Below are positions 11,107 to 21,064 of a stretch of 64,000 nt of DNA, one piece after another (within the stretch, counting starts at the first letter, position 1; each line of letters starts with the position of its first letter). The stretch covers positions 1-64,000 of the forward strand of contig MCGO01000041.1 of the NCBI GenBank assembly GCA_002104985.1, given 5' to 3'. The DNA comes from Rhizoclosmatium globosum (Eukaryota; Chytridiomycota; Chytridiomycetes; Chytridiales; Chytriomycetaceae). Both the position numbers and the translations under genes were made by a program. The notes under the pieces were generated by a model, which was given only the letters and a program-made list of their open reading frames with translations, had not been told where the DNA came from and ran no database searches.

Positions 11107-12368
11107 TTTGGGGACTGTTGTTGGGCGATTCTGATTGGTCGGCGTGTGTTGATCTCTTTTCTTGCCCGCTTTCTTTCTTCTCCTTTCTCGTACTCTAGTT
11201 CTACTTGTTTCTTATTCAACCAATACAAGTGGAGAGTTTGATAATCCTTTATGAGCAATATTAAGTGGATTACACGAGGCTGCAACAAATCTAATGGAAG
11301 CTTGGAGTAACTGCAATTCCTGTCACAAAGAAGCAGGATTATCTTACGAATATTATTTTACAAAGGGCGTTGATGGTGTCATCTATGAAAATGTGATGAA
11401 ATGCTGAACCCAGTTTATCTGTTTACAAAGAGATTGTATCTTCTTGATGCCTCTAAGTGAAGGCCTGGTGGTATCTCAAGAAATTCAAAGTCTTTTATGG
11501 TGGTGAAATTTAAAGTGACATAAGCCTCACTAACTTGTGTCTAACCCTCTCAGTGAGTTCTCTCTTTCTAATTTGTCCTTCAAAACCAAGGCAACTCCAA
11601 ATGCAGCAAAGAAAGATACTCGCATAGTTTGGTTGAAGAAAAGAGCTGTTGTTGTGAGATGCCAAATTGATCATAAGTGTCTGAAATGACATGAAAAGGG
11701 CAAAAGTCGAAAGTTCAGCACGCTCTGAGCTGTTAAGAAAAGTATCCCTGAAATGTTTACTGCTGTTGTGACCGCCCTTGCCCTCTTCTCAACGGTTAAC
11801 GCCCAGGCAGCATCTGCCTCTGCTTCGGGCAGAGTTGACCCAGTCGTGACGACCACTGGCCATTCCAGCAAGCACAACGAATCGGGAATCGGGAATCGCC
11901 TAACGAGGCAAGTCCAGCAGTAAGAGCGAAAAGAACAGTGAATCCATCGGATAATCCGACGACAATGTCCTGTGATTGATAAGCGGTTCAGAAAGGGATG
12001 AGGTGAACAAGGCTTCTTTACTCGCACAATCTCGGCACCTTGGAAGTGCGGTTCAATGTTCATTGAGGATGTATGGTCATTTTTTACTTTGGCTTTGGCG
12101 AGACGGGATTGAATGTAACGCCACCACGGCAAGTCCAAAGATGGATCCAACAACTGCTCCGATAATCATGAGTTACTGGTCAGTATCCGCATTTGCATTG
12201 GCGGCGGAAGCTGATGAAGACATTTGGTTTCTTGGTAAAGGTTTCAAATTGGAAAGAAAGGTACAAGCTGTCTCAAGACCGAAATGAGAATTTCAAATCG
12301 TGGGGCAATGATGAGGAATTTTATCGATAGTTTTCATAATAAACGGATATATAAGAGGTTCCTAATAT
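11107..12368. other. 1.26-kb stretch without a confident gene; possible decayed membrane-protein gene
   Basis: No ORF here gives a recognisable protein. On the minus strand at about 12225-12100, a short ATG ORF (MSSSASAANANADTDQ) meets a stop and then reads LMIIGAVVGSIFGLAVVAL, a good single transmembrane helix, before stopping again. Downstream ORFs (12153-11671 and 11692-11510, minus) show no domain and unequal frames. This could be a degraded single-pass membrane protein, or unrelated UTR and promoter sequence. The first 100 bp hold the divergent 5' region of the PMT gene. Confidence 0.3.
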
Positions 12369-13885
12369 CTACTTTGACCCATTTAACCCTGCATTGGCAC
12401 CAGCACCAGACGGAGTTGCAGACTGTTCAGTTGCCGTATTCTTCGCAGCCCCTGCTCCAAAAAACTTCCCTTCCACAAAATGTTCAACGCCTCCTAGTGC
12501 AGTATTCCCAAGTCCTTCCCAACTCTTTGTTGGGTTACCTGTTGGACCACCAGGTGACATAGCAGGCGCAGGAGTTTCAGGAACCGCGTTTGGATTTGTA
12601 ACTCCAGCTTGTCCTTCTAACCACTTTTCCGTGTTACCCAGAATATTTCTCAGGAAGCCATCCGCTCCTCCTTGTGGGTTTCCGGCTGGAAGTGTGTCAG
12701 TGAGGCCACCGAATTGGGTGGTTCCAGGTGGTGTTTGAGGGGTACTAGCGATACCTGTAGATTGTTGGATTTGTTGTTGATTAGGGGTTGGTGTAGGTGA
12801 TGGAATTGGGACAAGAACTGGTTGCGGAGCCGCACTGGCAGAAGAAGTTGCAGATGGGGGAATATTTGTGGCAGGACTGGATGATCCGTCAACTGTCGAT
12901 ACTCCCGCAAGAGGAACTGGTTCTGTAGCAGCTGGAGCTGGAACATTCACGAGTGGTAGACTTTTTTTCTCTGGAATAATTGGTTGCAGACCAAGTTTGT
13001 CTCTGCGCTGATCACGCATTCGCAGGACTTTCCATACAATAATGAACACAACTGCCACAAGACCAACAATGAGAACATAGTACGCCCACGCGTACGGCTT
13101 AGAAATGTCGAGAAACTCGTATGGCCATCTTCCAGTAAAATGATGAAACACGAAAACTAGTGGAATATAGAGAAGTGGCCCACACATAAGTGGTATGAAA
13201 AACGCAGGAGCAAGGGGGATTCTTCCCAAAGCAAGTTCGGTTGTCATGAAGATGATGTCAATGCCATTCTGCGAAATATCAAGCCTTTGTAAATAGAGTG
13301 CATTAGATTCTTGGGCAGAGTAGATTGTGGAACATACCATGCTTCAAGTGGTGGCTTTGAACCCAAATCATTGGACAAAAGGACCCAATAAACAATAGTG
13401 ATAACATAAACGTAAATTGCAGGGTACGAGTAAGCTAGCCAACTGAGATATTTCACCCAAGGGTCTACTTATCTTGTTAGAGAGCAAAGTAAAATGTGGA
13501 ATTACTCACAACGTGCCTCAAACATCAACATAACCTCTTCATGAGACTTTCCAGAATTGTTATAAACAAACGAATTGAAGAAGGACGATCCAAAGTGTGT
13601 TGTCATCCCCAACCAAACCCAATTCTTGAAGTCACCATAGAAATCGGCTTTCCCAAGATAAAAGGACACTGCAAGACCTGCAATACAATACACTGCGATG
13701 AATCCGCGGATCCACATGAGCTGAGTTGGCGTGATGTGCACACTAGTCACAAGTGTTTCTGGATCCATGTCACCTGGATGAATAAGCTTGCTTGGATCGT
13801 TTGGATCGAATGCGGAAACATCTTGACGCACTTGGAGCTTACTCAGCGCTGCGCGTTGCTCAGGGGTGAGGTCTGTAGAGGCCAT
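12369..13885 (-). CDS. FAR-17a/AIG1-like multi-span membrane protein with Pro/Thr-rich tail
   Basis: Starts MASTDLTPEQRAALSK, an N-terminal cytosolic segment of about 60 residues, followed by at least six hydrophobic helices over three or four exons: QLMWIRGFIAVYCIAGLAVS, the block WLGMTTHFGSSFFNSFVY, YPAIYVYVITIVYWVLL, an IIFMTTELALGR-containing helix, FFIPLMCGPLLYIPLVFVF and a last helix before KVLRMRDQRR. HHFTGRWPYEFLD between the late helices resembles the loop and Tyr-x-Phe-Leu-Asp-like segment of FAR-17a/AIG1-like and rolling-stone-related proteins. Animal AIG1/ADTRP members hydrolyse FAHFA lipids using a Thr and a His, but I did not verify those residues here. The C-terminal ~180 residues are low-complexity Pro, Thr, Gln and Gly, with repeated PAP/PTP motifs. 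Family assignment is tentative. Confidence 0.55.
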
Positions 13886-14088
13886 TTGGGTTTTGCGAGG
13901 TCGTTTTTTGGAAGCGCGAAGTCAACAAGGTGCAGCGCCCAGGATCCTTGACTTTTTATCCATGACACATTTAATTACTTAAAAGGTTTGTCTTATACAG
14001 CGCCATGTTATTCAAAGGTATTTATTCTATGTATTCTGTTGCTTTTACAAGACGAAACGAGTGTGCAGTGTGCACATTGGATCCGAGT

Positions 14089-14857
14089 TTAAGCAAGAAA
14101 AATAGCGGAAACGAGGAGGGCCAAACTCATCGCAACAGTTCCAGCATTAGACTTGATGCTGGAAGGGGCAATAGTGGTGGCAGCAGCTCCAGCGGTAGCT
14201 GCCTTTGTAACAGTCACTGAGGCCTTGGCGTCACCTGGACAGTTGACGAAAGGAGCCAGTTCTGGAGCAAGACAGTTTTGAACCAACGCACGTCCCTGGT
14301 AATTAAGAGATGTTAGCCACTTTGACTATGAATCAATACAATTAAACTACCTCAATGCAGAGAGGAGCGGTAATGGTCTGGACTTGCGAAGTAATACCAG
14401 TAGTAATGCTATTGACAGAAGTGAAGTTGAGCTTGTTAACTCCCTGAACGAGTTCAGGTGTGACCAAGGTTGGAAGCAAGTCCAATGCCTTCTGGATCTC
14501 AGTCTTGCAGGCCTGAGATTGACCGTTGGTACAGAACGAGTCATACAAGCTTCCAAAGAGGTTGGCAGTCTTCCCGGCATCGACTGGGTAAGGGGAGTTG
14601 GTGACGCAGGAAGTAAGGGCAGCGTTGAATGAGTCGGAGGCGGCCTTGTCGCAAACGCAGGCAATTGCATTATCGAAAGCGCTGGCTGGTGGCAAGTTGA
14701 AGCCGAGGCTGTTGGACGTTGCCGTGGCTGTTGGTATCGCGGAAACAAACGAGCCTACGCAGCGGTAGAGACTGGTGATGTGTGGGCCTACACATGTCAT
14801 GAGCGATTCAGCAACTGTGCTGTTGACGGTGGTGAGAGCAAGGACGTCAATTGGCAT
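14089..14857 (-). CDS. Cysteine-rich cell-surface protein with GPI-type C-terminus
   Basis: Two exons joined over an intron at about 14287-14350 (CIE, then GRALVQNC). The mature region has about ten spaced Cys (SLMTCVGPHITSLYRCVG, ACVCDKAASDS, TSCVTNS, SFCTNGQSQACKTE, LCIE, NCLAPELAPFVNCPG), consistent with disulfide bonds in the secretory pathway. The C-terminus has a Thr/Ala-rich spacer (ATAGAAATTIAPSSIKSNAG) followed by the hydrophobic end VAMSLALLVSAIFLA, as in GPI-anchor signals. The first residues (MPIDVLALTTVNSTVAESL) are only weakly hydrophobic, so a normal signal peptide is not obvious and an upstream exon may be missing. No family recognised. Acting at the fungal wall or membrane is an inference. 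Confidence 0.6.
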
Positions 14858-15678
14858 TTGATTGATGCTTTCCGCGAAATCGAATTAATTTCTTAGTCCA
14901 CCACTTTGGGCGAGCCAAGAAAGTGGACAGCCTTCAACCCTTTTTTTCGCCTCCATGAAATTGCATTAGAGGTGGCTCTAGGCTCTATTCGCGGCTGCGA
15001 TTGGTCTGAGGCAACGGAAAGACGATTGAGAGCATACGATACTGGATCAACACCACCAGCAACGATCACATGCTATGTTTCTGAGTGGTGTGTGCTGCAA
15101 GAAACAGTTTTTGATTTTCTGCATCGGCCAAGACGACGTCCTTAAATAGAAAGCACTCAAATTTTATCATACAGAATTTCAAGATTCAAACAATACAGCG
15201 AACAGTCAAGAATCTATCAATCCCTGAAATCCATCGCACCTTTCGAATGGTAACACCTTGATTCACGAAAAGAGTCGAGTTAGCCGAGGAGGCCGGAATG
15301 AAAAGAAGCACACATACCAACCCATATTCTGAAGGTTTAGGAATGTTAGGACGGGCAACTTGTGTGGCAGGCACTGGAAGTGTTCATTGTGAAAAAGCGA
15401 AGAACGGGATCACGTGTGCAATCCACGGACAGACGGGAGTGGTCGGAAGCGGAGTTCCGTTCAGTCCCGGTCCGGAATCTCCACGCAACCCCGTCACGCT
15501 CACCTTGATGTCGCTTATCACACTTCCAACTACGTACCTCCTGCTTGGGTAAGTTAGTCGGTTCTGTAGTGGAATGGTGAGGGAGTGGGTGCGGACTAAC
15601 CTGTCGACAGATCACTCGGAGAAGACTTCTCCGTTGTAACAAGGAAGAACAGCTATACTAAAAGACCACACCGGTAAG
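14858..15678. other. 820-bp region without a recognised gene
   Basis: Only short unrelated ORFs occur on both strands (for example 15298-15552 plus and 15346-15642 minus). None has a domain or convincing splice pattern. The right end runs into the gypsy reverse transcriptase remnant, so part may be decayed retrotransposon, but no protease, gag or LTR signature was seen. Confidence 0.4.
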
Positions 15679-16330
15679 ATGATCACGGGAAACGTAATTG
15701 ACCCATCTAAATCCCAATTCGCATCACCGGTAGTACTTGCGAAAAAGTCAGATGGATCTTGGCGATTTTGTGTTGACTTCAGAAAACTCAATACCATGAC
15801 CATACCCGACCGATACCCACTCCCTCGAATTGAAGAAATCTTTGACGCTGTTAGCAATAAAAAGATTTTTAGTTAATTTGATTTACTCTCGGGTTTTTGG
15901 CAAATCCCCGTCGCTGAAGAAGACAGACATAAAACGGCGCTCATATCCAGTCAAGGACTTTACGAATTCAAAGTTATGCCTTTCGGATTAATTAATTCAC
16001 CCCCAACATTCCAACGTGCAATGGATCGAGTGCTTTCCGGTCTTAAATGGGTCTTCACCATGGTTTACGTCGATGACATTATAGTGTTTAGTGACTCTGT
16101 TGACGAACACTTCAAACACTTAGAAGAGATTTTCAGTAGACTTGAACAGTTCAACTTGAAATTGAAACCAAGTAAATGTTAACTCTTCCATACTTCACTC
16201 CCTTTCTTAGGACATGTAATCTCCGAAGACGGACTCAGAAAAGATCCAAGTAAAATGCAGGACCTATGAAATTGGGAACGGCCGACGAGCTTCCCCAAAA
16301 TGCAACAATTCTTAGGGTTCGCACAATACT
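15679..16330 (+). pseudogene. Ty3/gypsy reverse transcriptase remnant
   Basis: Clear Ty3/gypsy reverse transcriptase core read in one frame: SQFASPVVLAKKSDGSWRF, FCVDFRKLNTMTIPDRYPLP, FDLLSGFWQIPVAEEDRHKT, KVMPFGLINSPPTFQRAMD, the catalytic box MVYVDDIIVFSDS (about 16060-16098) and FLGHVISEDGLRKDPSKM, ending near QQFLGFAQYS. Three in-frame stops interrupt it (TAA at 15874 and 16180, TGA at about 16267). Each could arise from one base change, so the copy is dead. Similarity fades after 16330, where RNase H should follow. No integrase or flanking LTR was found, so this is a fragment of a larger element. Confidence 0.9.
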
Positions 16331-17187
16331 CCGACGTTTTATTAACCCTAACCCTCTTCCTTGGACGACCAAACCAAAGGCTGTCTACCGACTTTGGCAG
16401 GATTTTCACCATTGATAATACTTTCATAACTGGATATGCTAGCCAACCTTGAACTGAGTATTTGGTTGGGGACGGTACCACAACTCGTCCCCTCCATCTT
16501 CTTCAAAAGTGGCACTTTCTATCACATGAGAGCAGTTCAAGATTTCCACGAGTGAATAACACAGAGCTTTCCCCCTTCTTTACACATGGTAGTTGAATTG
16601 TGGGTTTCGCGTTCGCATATACGTTCCGAACCAATACTCTCCCAACACTATCAATGAACATTTTGATGATTTGCCAGACAAGAGAAGCCAACAAGAAGTA
16701 ATAGGGGGGATCTCCCCAAGCACCGGAGCCTTTATTGGATTTTCCAATATCTGCAAAGTTTCCAACCTCCTCCTTTCTTTTCTTCTTCTTCTCCAGCATT
16801 TCCTTGAACCAATCAGGCGCTTTCTCTGGGTACTTGACGAAACATGAATCGTCTGAATGGTTTTTCTGGCACCATTTGCATCGTTTCCTCTCGCTACTTG
16901 GTCTCCCGTTTTCAGATCGTTGGGCTAGATTTGCCTCTGACTTAACAGCATCATCGTGAGTCTTTACTTGACGTCTTGCCTCATCACGCATTTGCTGAAT
17001 TATTTTGTCCGGTCTGGAAGTTCACCGCCAGCCAGAAGAGCCTACCTGCATCGCCAATAGAATTGTTCCAACAATTCCTTCTTCACTGATTTGGTCTCCA
17101 CTCAGTTGAGCCATTTTCGTAATGAGAGTTGATGCGGGACTTAGGAATGGTTCAACATCTCTCGCATTGGTACATTGAAGCGTAAAG

Positions 17188-17260
17188 TACAGTGGCCCGT
17201 ATGCCCGCCCAAGATTCGAAAAAGATTTTCCCACCAATCATATTTCTTGACCAATCAGAT
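17188..17260 (+). repeat. Left terminal inverted repeat of the DNA transposon
   Basis: Pairs with 19535-19608 in inverted orientation. The outer bases are TACAGTGGCC. It contains two CCAATCA motifs. It is preceded by target duplication GTAAAG at 17182-17187. Confidence 0.92.
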
Positions 17261-17295
17261 CACAACCCTTTTCAACTTTTGGAGACTAAATAATA

Positions 17296-17380
17296 TAAGA
17301 CGCTTTAAAGTATCCATTTATTAAAATGATGTTGTCTAAATGATAAAAGACGCTTTAAGTATCCTTTTATTACAGTGATT
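17296..17380 (+). repeat. Short tandem duplication inside the left end of the transposon
   Basis: Two neighbouring units begin AAGACGCTTTAAAGTATCC and AAGACGCTTTAAGTATCC, at about 17298 and 17348. Each is followed by TTTATTA and lies about 50 bp from the next. Subterminal repeats of this kind are often transposase-binding sites, which is only an inference here. Confidence 0.6.
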
Positions 17381-17932
17381 GACTGTATGGTTATGGTATG
17401 GATGTGGTCAAACGAATGATTACTGGAAGGATCCCTCAGGGGAGTCGTCAAAAGTCTTGCTGCAAAGCTCAGCTCCAAAAACAAACCTACCGGTATACCG
17501 GATACTGTCCGAAGTGCCACATTTTATGGAAATTCGAACTGTGGAGAGAACGACGTTGAAGCATTTGAGAATGGTCAAATGTTTTGTTAGAGCTGTTTCA
17601 TTCTCAGTATGTTCCAAAACTTATCTCACCGTTACTAACGTTCCTTCATAGTTCTGAAGCAAAAGAACGCAGAACTCAGGAAAGTAGGTGATTCTGTGGG
17701 CAATTCCTCTGGAGGCACTCGACACTTTGATCCAGTCGAACGAAATGGCCGACAAAACACGAGACCAAATAACCCAGCCCCCCAACCCACACTTGTAAAA
17801 TCATATCAATACGCCTTCATAGTGAGTGCATATACCGCAACAGTCATTGAGTCAGGTATTTACTTCTGTACGTTTTGGTCAATACTAAATTTGTGTTTAA
17901 AGGGAAGAGAATTATGAGTATACTCCTATCCC
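17379..17932 (+). pseudogene. Unrecognised plus-strand ORFs in the DNA transposon
   Basis: ORFs at 17379-17651 and 17696-17917 could be exons of one gene. A Lys/Glu-rich segment (LKQKNAELRKVGDSVGN) just before the second looks like a short coiled coil. It is followed by a polar Asn/Gln/Arg region and one hydrophobic stretch. No domain was identified, and several frames contain stops. It may be an accessory ORF of the element or captured host sequence. Confidence 0.3.
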
Positions 17933-18065
17933 AAAGTTTATTCCTCAGCCGGTTGGGACAGCACTTGCCCCTTTCGAAGTGATTTGAAGATCACCGAGAA
18001 AGTTGTTCTCGATCCCTTGATCGGAAATAGTTCCTTCCCAAACTCCTGATTACAGTCAAATCAAA

Positions 18066-19287
18066 TCAAAAAGTATGAAACAACATGCTGCAAAACTGCA
18101 AGCACGCCTCCAAATAGTATCGGGCTATCAAAGACCCACGCCGATTGGTTTTCCAAACTCGAAGCCAAAGCAGGAATCGGCTGTAACAGTCAATACCCCC
18201 ATGCACAAATAAACCGTATACTCTAAACTTATCGTGCTGATCAAAGGCGCACTTTTCAAATGGCCCTCCACCAACGTAATTCTTTCGTTCCAACCTTCGA
18301 AACTTTCGATCTGAAGCCAAGTCTGATTCTAACTCCCTCAAAACACTTTGTACGTGGTTCCTAAGGCTATTTAGTGCTGCAATTTGTCTCCTTATTTTCC
18401 GAACCATGTTACCGCAATTCGACAATCTTTGCGGAGGTACATAGTCAGTCATTGATCTATACCCGGAGCTTGCACCTATATCATTCCGGTATTTCTGAAT
18501 TATTCGAATGATTTCTAGTTCTGCTTGAGCCTTCTCCTGTTGCGAGAATCTTGCCTGAAATTGGGTTGTTTCAGGTACTTTTCAAATTGTCGCTTTCTGT
18601 GATTCCACTCAGTAACCCTTAACTTCAAATAAAGAACCCACATTTTTACGTATTTCTCAAGCTCCAACTCATGTCGTATATCTGTGTACTTTGATCCACT
18701 CCAAAAATAGAACTCAACAATTGATAGTTGATGACAACTTTCGCAGACAATAGTCTTGTGCCCCTGTGTGGGATGTACAAATACTATTTGCACGTTGCTT
18801 TTCACACAACAAAGACACTGTGATTGAACAGGTGTGGCGTCAATTATGGGAGCCACCGACAAGTAATTCAACTCCTCCACAACAGCGTCAATATCAAGAT
18901 CATCCAGCCTAAGATATTCACGACATATTGCGCAAGTAGTCTCCATTACGTCGTCATCTTCACTATCTTGGATCATAACTTGAAACAAATCTGAGGCTCA
19001 AACACACCGTCGCAAATAAAGCACTTTGTCAACCCTCTCCTCACTTCCTCTTCTTCTTTCTGAACACATGTGATGCAAATGTAGGTGTTGGCGTCTTGGA
19101 TCCACATCATATCAGTACTTGAAGGAACGTCTCGGGAACACAATGGACACGCCTTTGGTACGTCATTGTTGGCATTCGTTCTTTCCTCAGTTTCCACACA
19201 TTGCTGGCAGAAGAAAGTGGCCTCCCCTGCAACTTCGAGCGTTTCTCCACAGAGGGCGTCAGCATCGCAGATTGCAAAGATAGTCAT
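18066..19287 (-). pseudogene. Transposon ORFs: Cys-rich zinc-finger protein and truncated integrase-core domain
   Basis: Read on the minus strand from 19287. The first part (MTIFAICDADALCGETLEV) has repeated CxxC pairs: FCQQCVE, ACPLCSRD, YICITCVQ, KCFICDG, TCAICRE, CLCCVK and VCESCHQ. These suggest several treble-clef or RING-like zinc ligand sets. After frame changes near 18980 and 18500 comes a basic helical region, then YGLFVHGGIDCYSRFLLWL. This matches the first catalytic Asp block (HGxIDxYSR) of integrase core domains found in eukaryotic mobile-element proteins. The ORF stops about 35 residues later at 18066, before the second Asp and the Glu, so the DDE triad is incomplete. The element family is uncertain. 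Confidence 0.6.
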
Positions 19288-19534
19288 GAAGGTAACTTTT
19301 TTCCCCTAATCTCAATAGTGTTATAGTGTCCCACTCTGTACGTTTTATTGGCATTTGTCTTTGATTGAATGAAAGTGATGTTCTTTTGCAACTGATTGAT
19401 GCGTGCACACTCATTTCCACCGCTCGTAACTCCAGACTTCATACTCTCACACAGTTTATTATGTAAACAATGGTAAACCAGCAATTGCACCGTGCCTTGT
19501 TGTACTGTCCCTTGTTGCTGTTGTGAAGTAATGA

Positions 19535-19608
19535 ATCTGATTGGTCAAGAAATATGATTGGTGGGAAAATCTTTTTCGAATCTTGGGCAGGGCATATGGG
19601 CCACCGTA
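19535..19608 (-). repeat. Right terminal inverted repeat of the DNA transposon
   Basis: Inverted partner of 17188-17260, with one extra base near the outer end. It is followed by the second GTAAAG copy at 19609-19614. Confidence 0.92.
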
Positions 19609-20068
19609 GTAAAGAACTCCCGTTGAAGTGTAACTCAAGTAACCCAGTCTTTTCCTCCATAAGTTGCTTGTAAATTGTTCCAAATTAGCTGTGTGGATTG
19701 GGATTTGTTGATTGGCATGAAGACATTGTCTGACAAGAATCGAACTTGGCATTCCTTCGCCGTTGTATCCAGCTTATTCCATTCAGCTAATTTTGTAGGT
19801 TCTGTAGTGCTTGGAGATATGAACCTTCCTTCCTTAAGTCCCGTAATGCCTTTCGAAGCCAAATAGACCAGAAGTCGCTTGCTCCAGACTGCATAGTTCC
19901 CAATTCCTTCCAGGATTGGGTATTTCACACAATCATCGGAGTCCTTCTTGTCAGCCATGTTGGATGGACAGGTCAGTGAGGATGGATGGTGGTGGTCTTG
20001 TTAACTGCAGATGTCGAACTGAGATGTCGACTCGCCCAAACTCAATTGCAGATCAGATACTCTTAAGC

Positions 20069-20153
20069 GTAGCCGCAGTTAGTCGTTTGACAACAAGATA
20101 AGTATTTATTCACCTGATGTGTAGCCGCAGTTAGTCGTTTGACAACAAGATAA
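20069..20153 (+). repeat. 33-bp direct repeat, two copies 52 bp apart
   Basis: GTAGCCGCAGTTAGTCGTTT plus the next 13 bases occurs at 20069-20101 and again at 20121-20153 without a mismatch. It lies 110 bp upstream of the copia gag start (minus strand), so it may be part of that element's leader or LTR. Confidence 0.85.
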
Positions 20154-20197
20154 AAAAGAAGACAAAAGAAATTTGACAACATAACCAAACATCCAAC

Positions 20198-20602
20198 TGT
20201 CAGAGGTCCTGTGTGGTCACCTGTGCGGTAAGGCACGTTTCGTAGAGAATCTTATTTTTGATACTGAAACCCCCAAGACACACAGGTCCCGGTCCGTTCT
20301 ATTTATATACATTACTAATAAACACACTCATATTCCATTTCGTACTTTAAATTGAGATGACTTCTAATATCAGTCTCTACTACTGTAACCGACTAGGTAC
20401 ACTCTCTTCCAATGATGTACGCTTGGCATCTCCCATGTTCCCATGGTAGGTGACCACGTACTCTATTGGAACGTACTGGATAATGTGTCTAAATGTTTAC
20501 TAACACGTACTTTATTATTAACAGGTTAGTTTCACCGAACAGAGTTAATCTCCGGTGTGTAAAGCCATATCGGCGTTACCCGGTTTACCAGATACTCTGA
20601 CA
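20198..20602. mobile_element. Solo LTR (405 bp) with 5-bp target duplication
   Basis: Begins TGTCAGAG and ends CTCTGACA, an 8-bp perfect inverted terminus of the TG...CA type used by LTR retrotransposons. Direct CCAAC copies flank it at 20193-20197 and 20603-20607, as expected for a 5-bp target duplication. No gag, pol or primer-binding site adjoins it, so this is a solo LTR left by recombination between two LTRs. A TATA-like TATTTATATA sits near 20300. The parent family (gypsy or copia) cannot be told from this window. Confidence 0.88.
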
Positions 20603-20607
20603 CCAAC

Positions 20608-21064
20608 AAGGGGTTACACAGCGACATTCAGGAACAACACAGTTCTGGATAGGAACTTCGAACAGCAGTTTTTGAATTCTACAGCGGCGAAGTAGAACGA
20701 AACGCCCTCTAAGTTTTAATTCGACGTCTTTATCTCAATCAAAAACTTGGTGAATTAGCACTTGAACCCTTTATTTTATGAGGCTCGGCACCAACCTCTT
20801 CTTCTATTCGAAACCGATAATCTAACTTGGATCAACAGAAAACAAAACACACGATTGCACTAGAGAAGAGGAAGGGAAAGGGCACAAAGGAAGGTGAGGG
20901 CTTCGAGAGGGTAAACAACAGAAAACTAAACGGAAGTGAAAAAAAAGAAGCAATAAAATGGTCTCGATGATGATGGAGAGACAAAACAAGAGGAATAATA
21001 AGGATGAGTCTGGAGGAGGAGAGAAAGGGAAAAACCAAGTTGTGCCAAGAAAAAGTGTTCAACC
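20608..21064. other. Region after the solo LTR, no gene
   Basis: 457 bp without recognisable coding sequence. The right part (about 20870-21064) is purine-rich on the plus strand and probably 3' UTR of the neighbouring minus-strand TMBIM5-like gene. Confidence 0.4.

Larger units (their letters stand above)
17188..19608. mobile_element. 2.42-kb DNA transposon with 73-bp TIRs and 6-bp target duplication
   Basis: The ends are near-identical inverted repeats: left 17188-17260, beginning TACAGTGGCCCGTATGCC, and right 19535-19608, ending GGGCATATGGGCCACCGTA. They share an almost unchanged 55-bp inner part and differ by one indel and a few substitutions. The flanking bases GTAAAG are duplicated at 17182-17187 and 19609-19614. 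The insertion interrupts a copia gag in a way that removing it restores the frame, which confirms both boundaries. Inside, minus-strand ORFs encode a Cys-rich zinc-finger-like protein and an integrase-core fragment. Plus-strand ORFs near the left end are unrecognised. The catalytic domain seems truncated, so this copy is probably not active by itself. Confidence 0.9.
16503..19958 (-). mobile_element. Ty1/copia gag remnant, split by a DNA transposon
   Basis: The gag starts at 19958 (MADKKDSDDCVKYPILEG) with copia-type IWNNLQATYGGKDW. It is interrupted at 19608, resumes at 17187 with FTLQCTNARDVEPFLSP, ITKMAQLSGDQISEEGIVG, and ends with a knuckle-like segment RCKWCQKNHSDDSCFVKYPE. When the inserted element and one copy of its target duplication are disregarded, the reading frame runs straight through the site (REFFTLQCTNARD), with one TGA stop 27 bases before. 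After the knuckle comes MFIDSVGRVLVRN, in the place where the protease motif is expected. No pol is left. This copy is ancient or truncated, and older than the transposon inserted into it. Confidence 0.8.

Noticed and set aside
12394..12738. Plus-strand ORF of 114 residues
   Set aside because: It is the complement of the low-complexity tail of the FAR-17a/AIG1-like gene.
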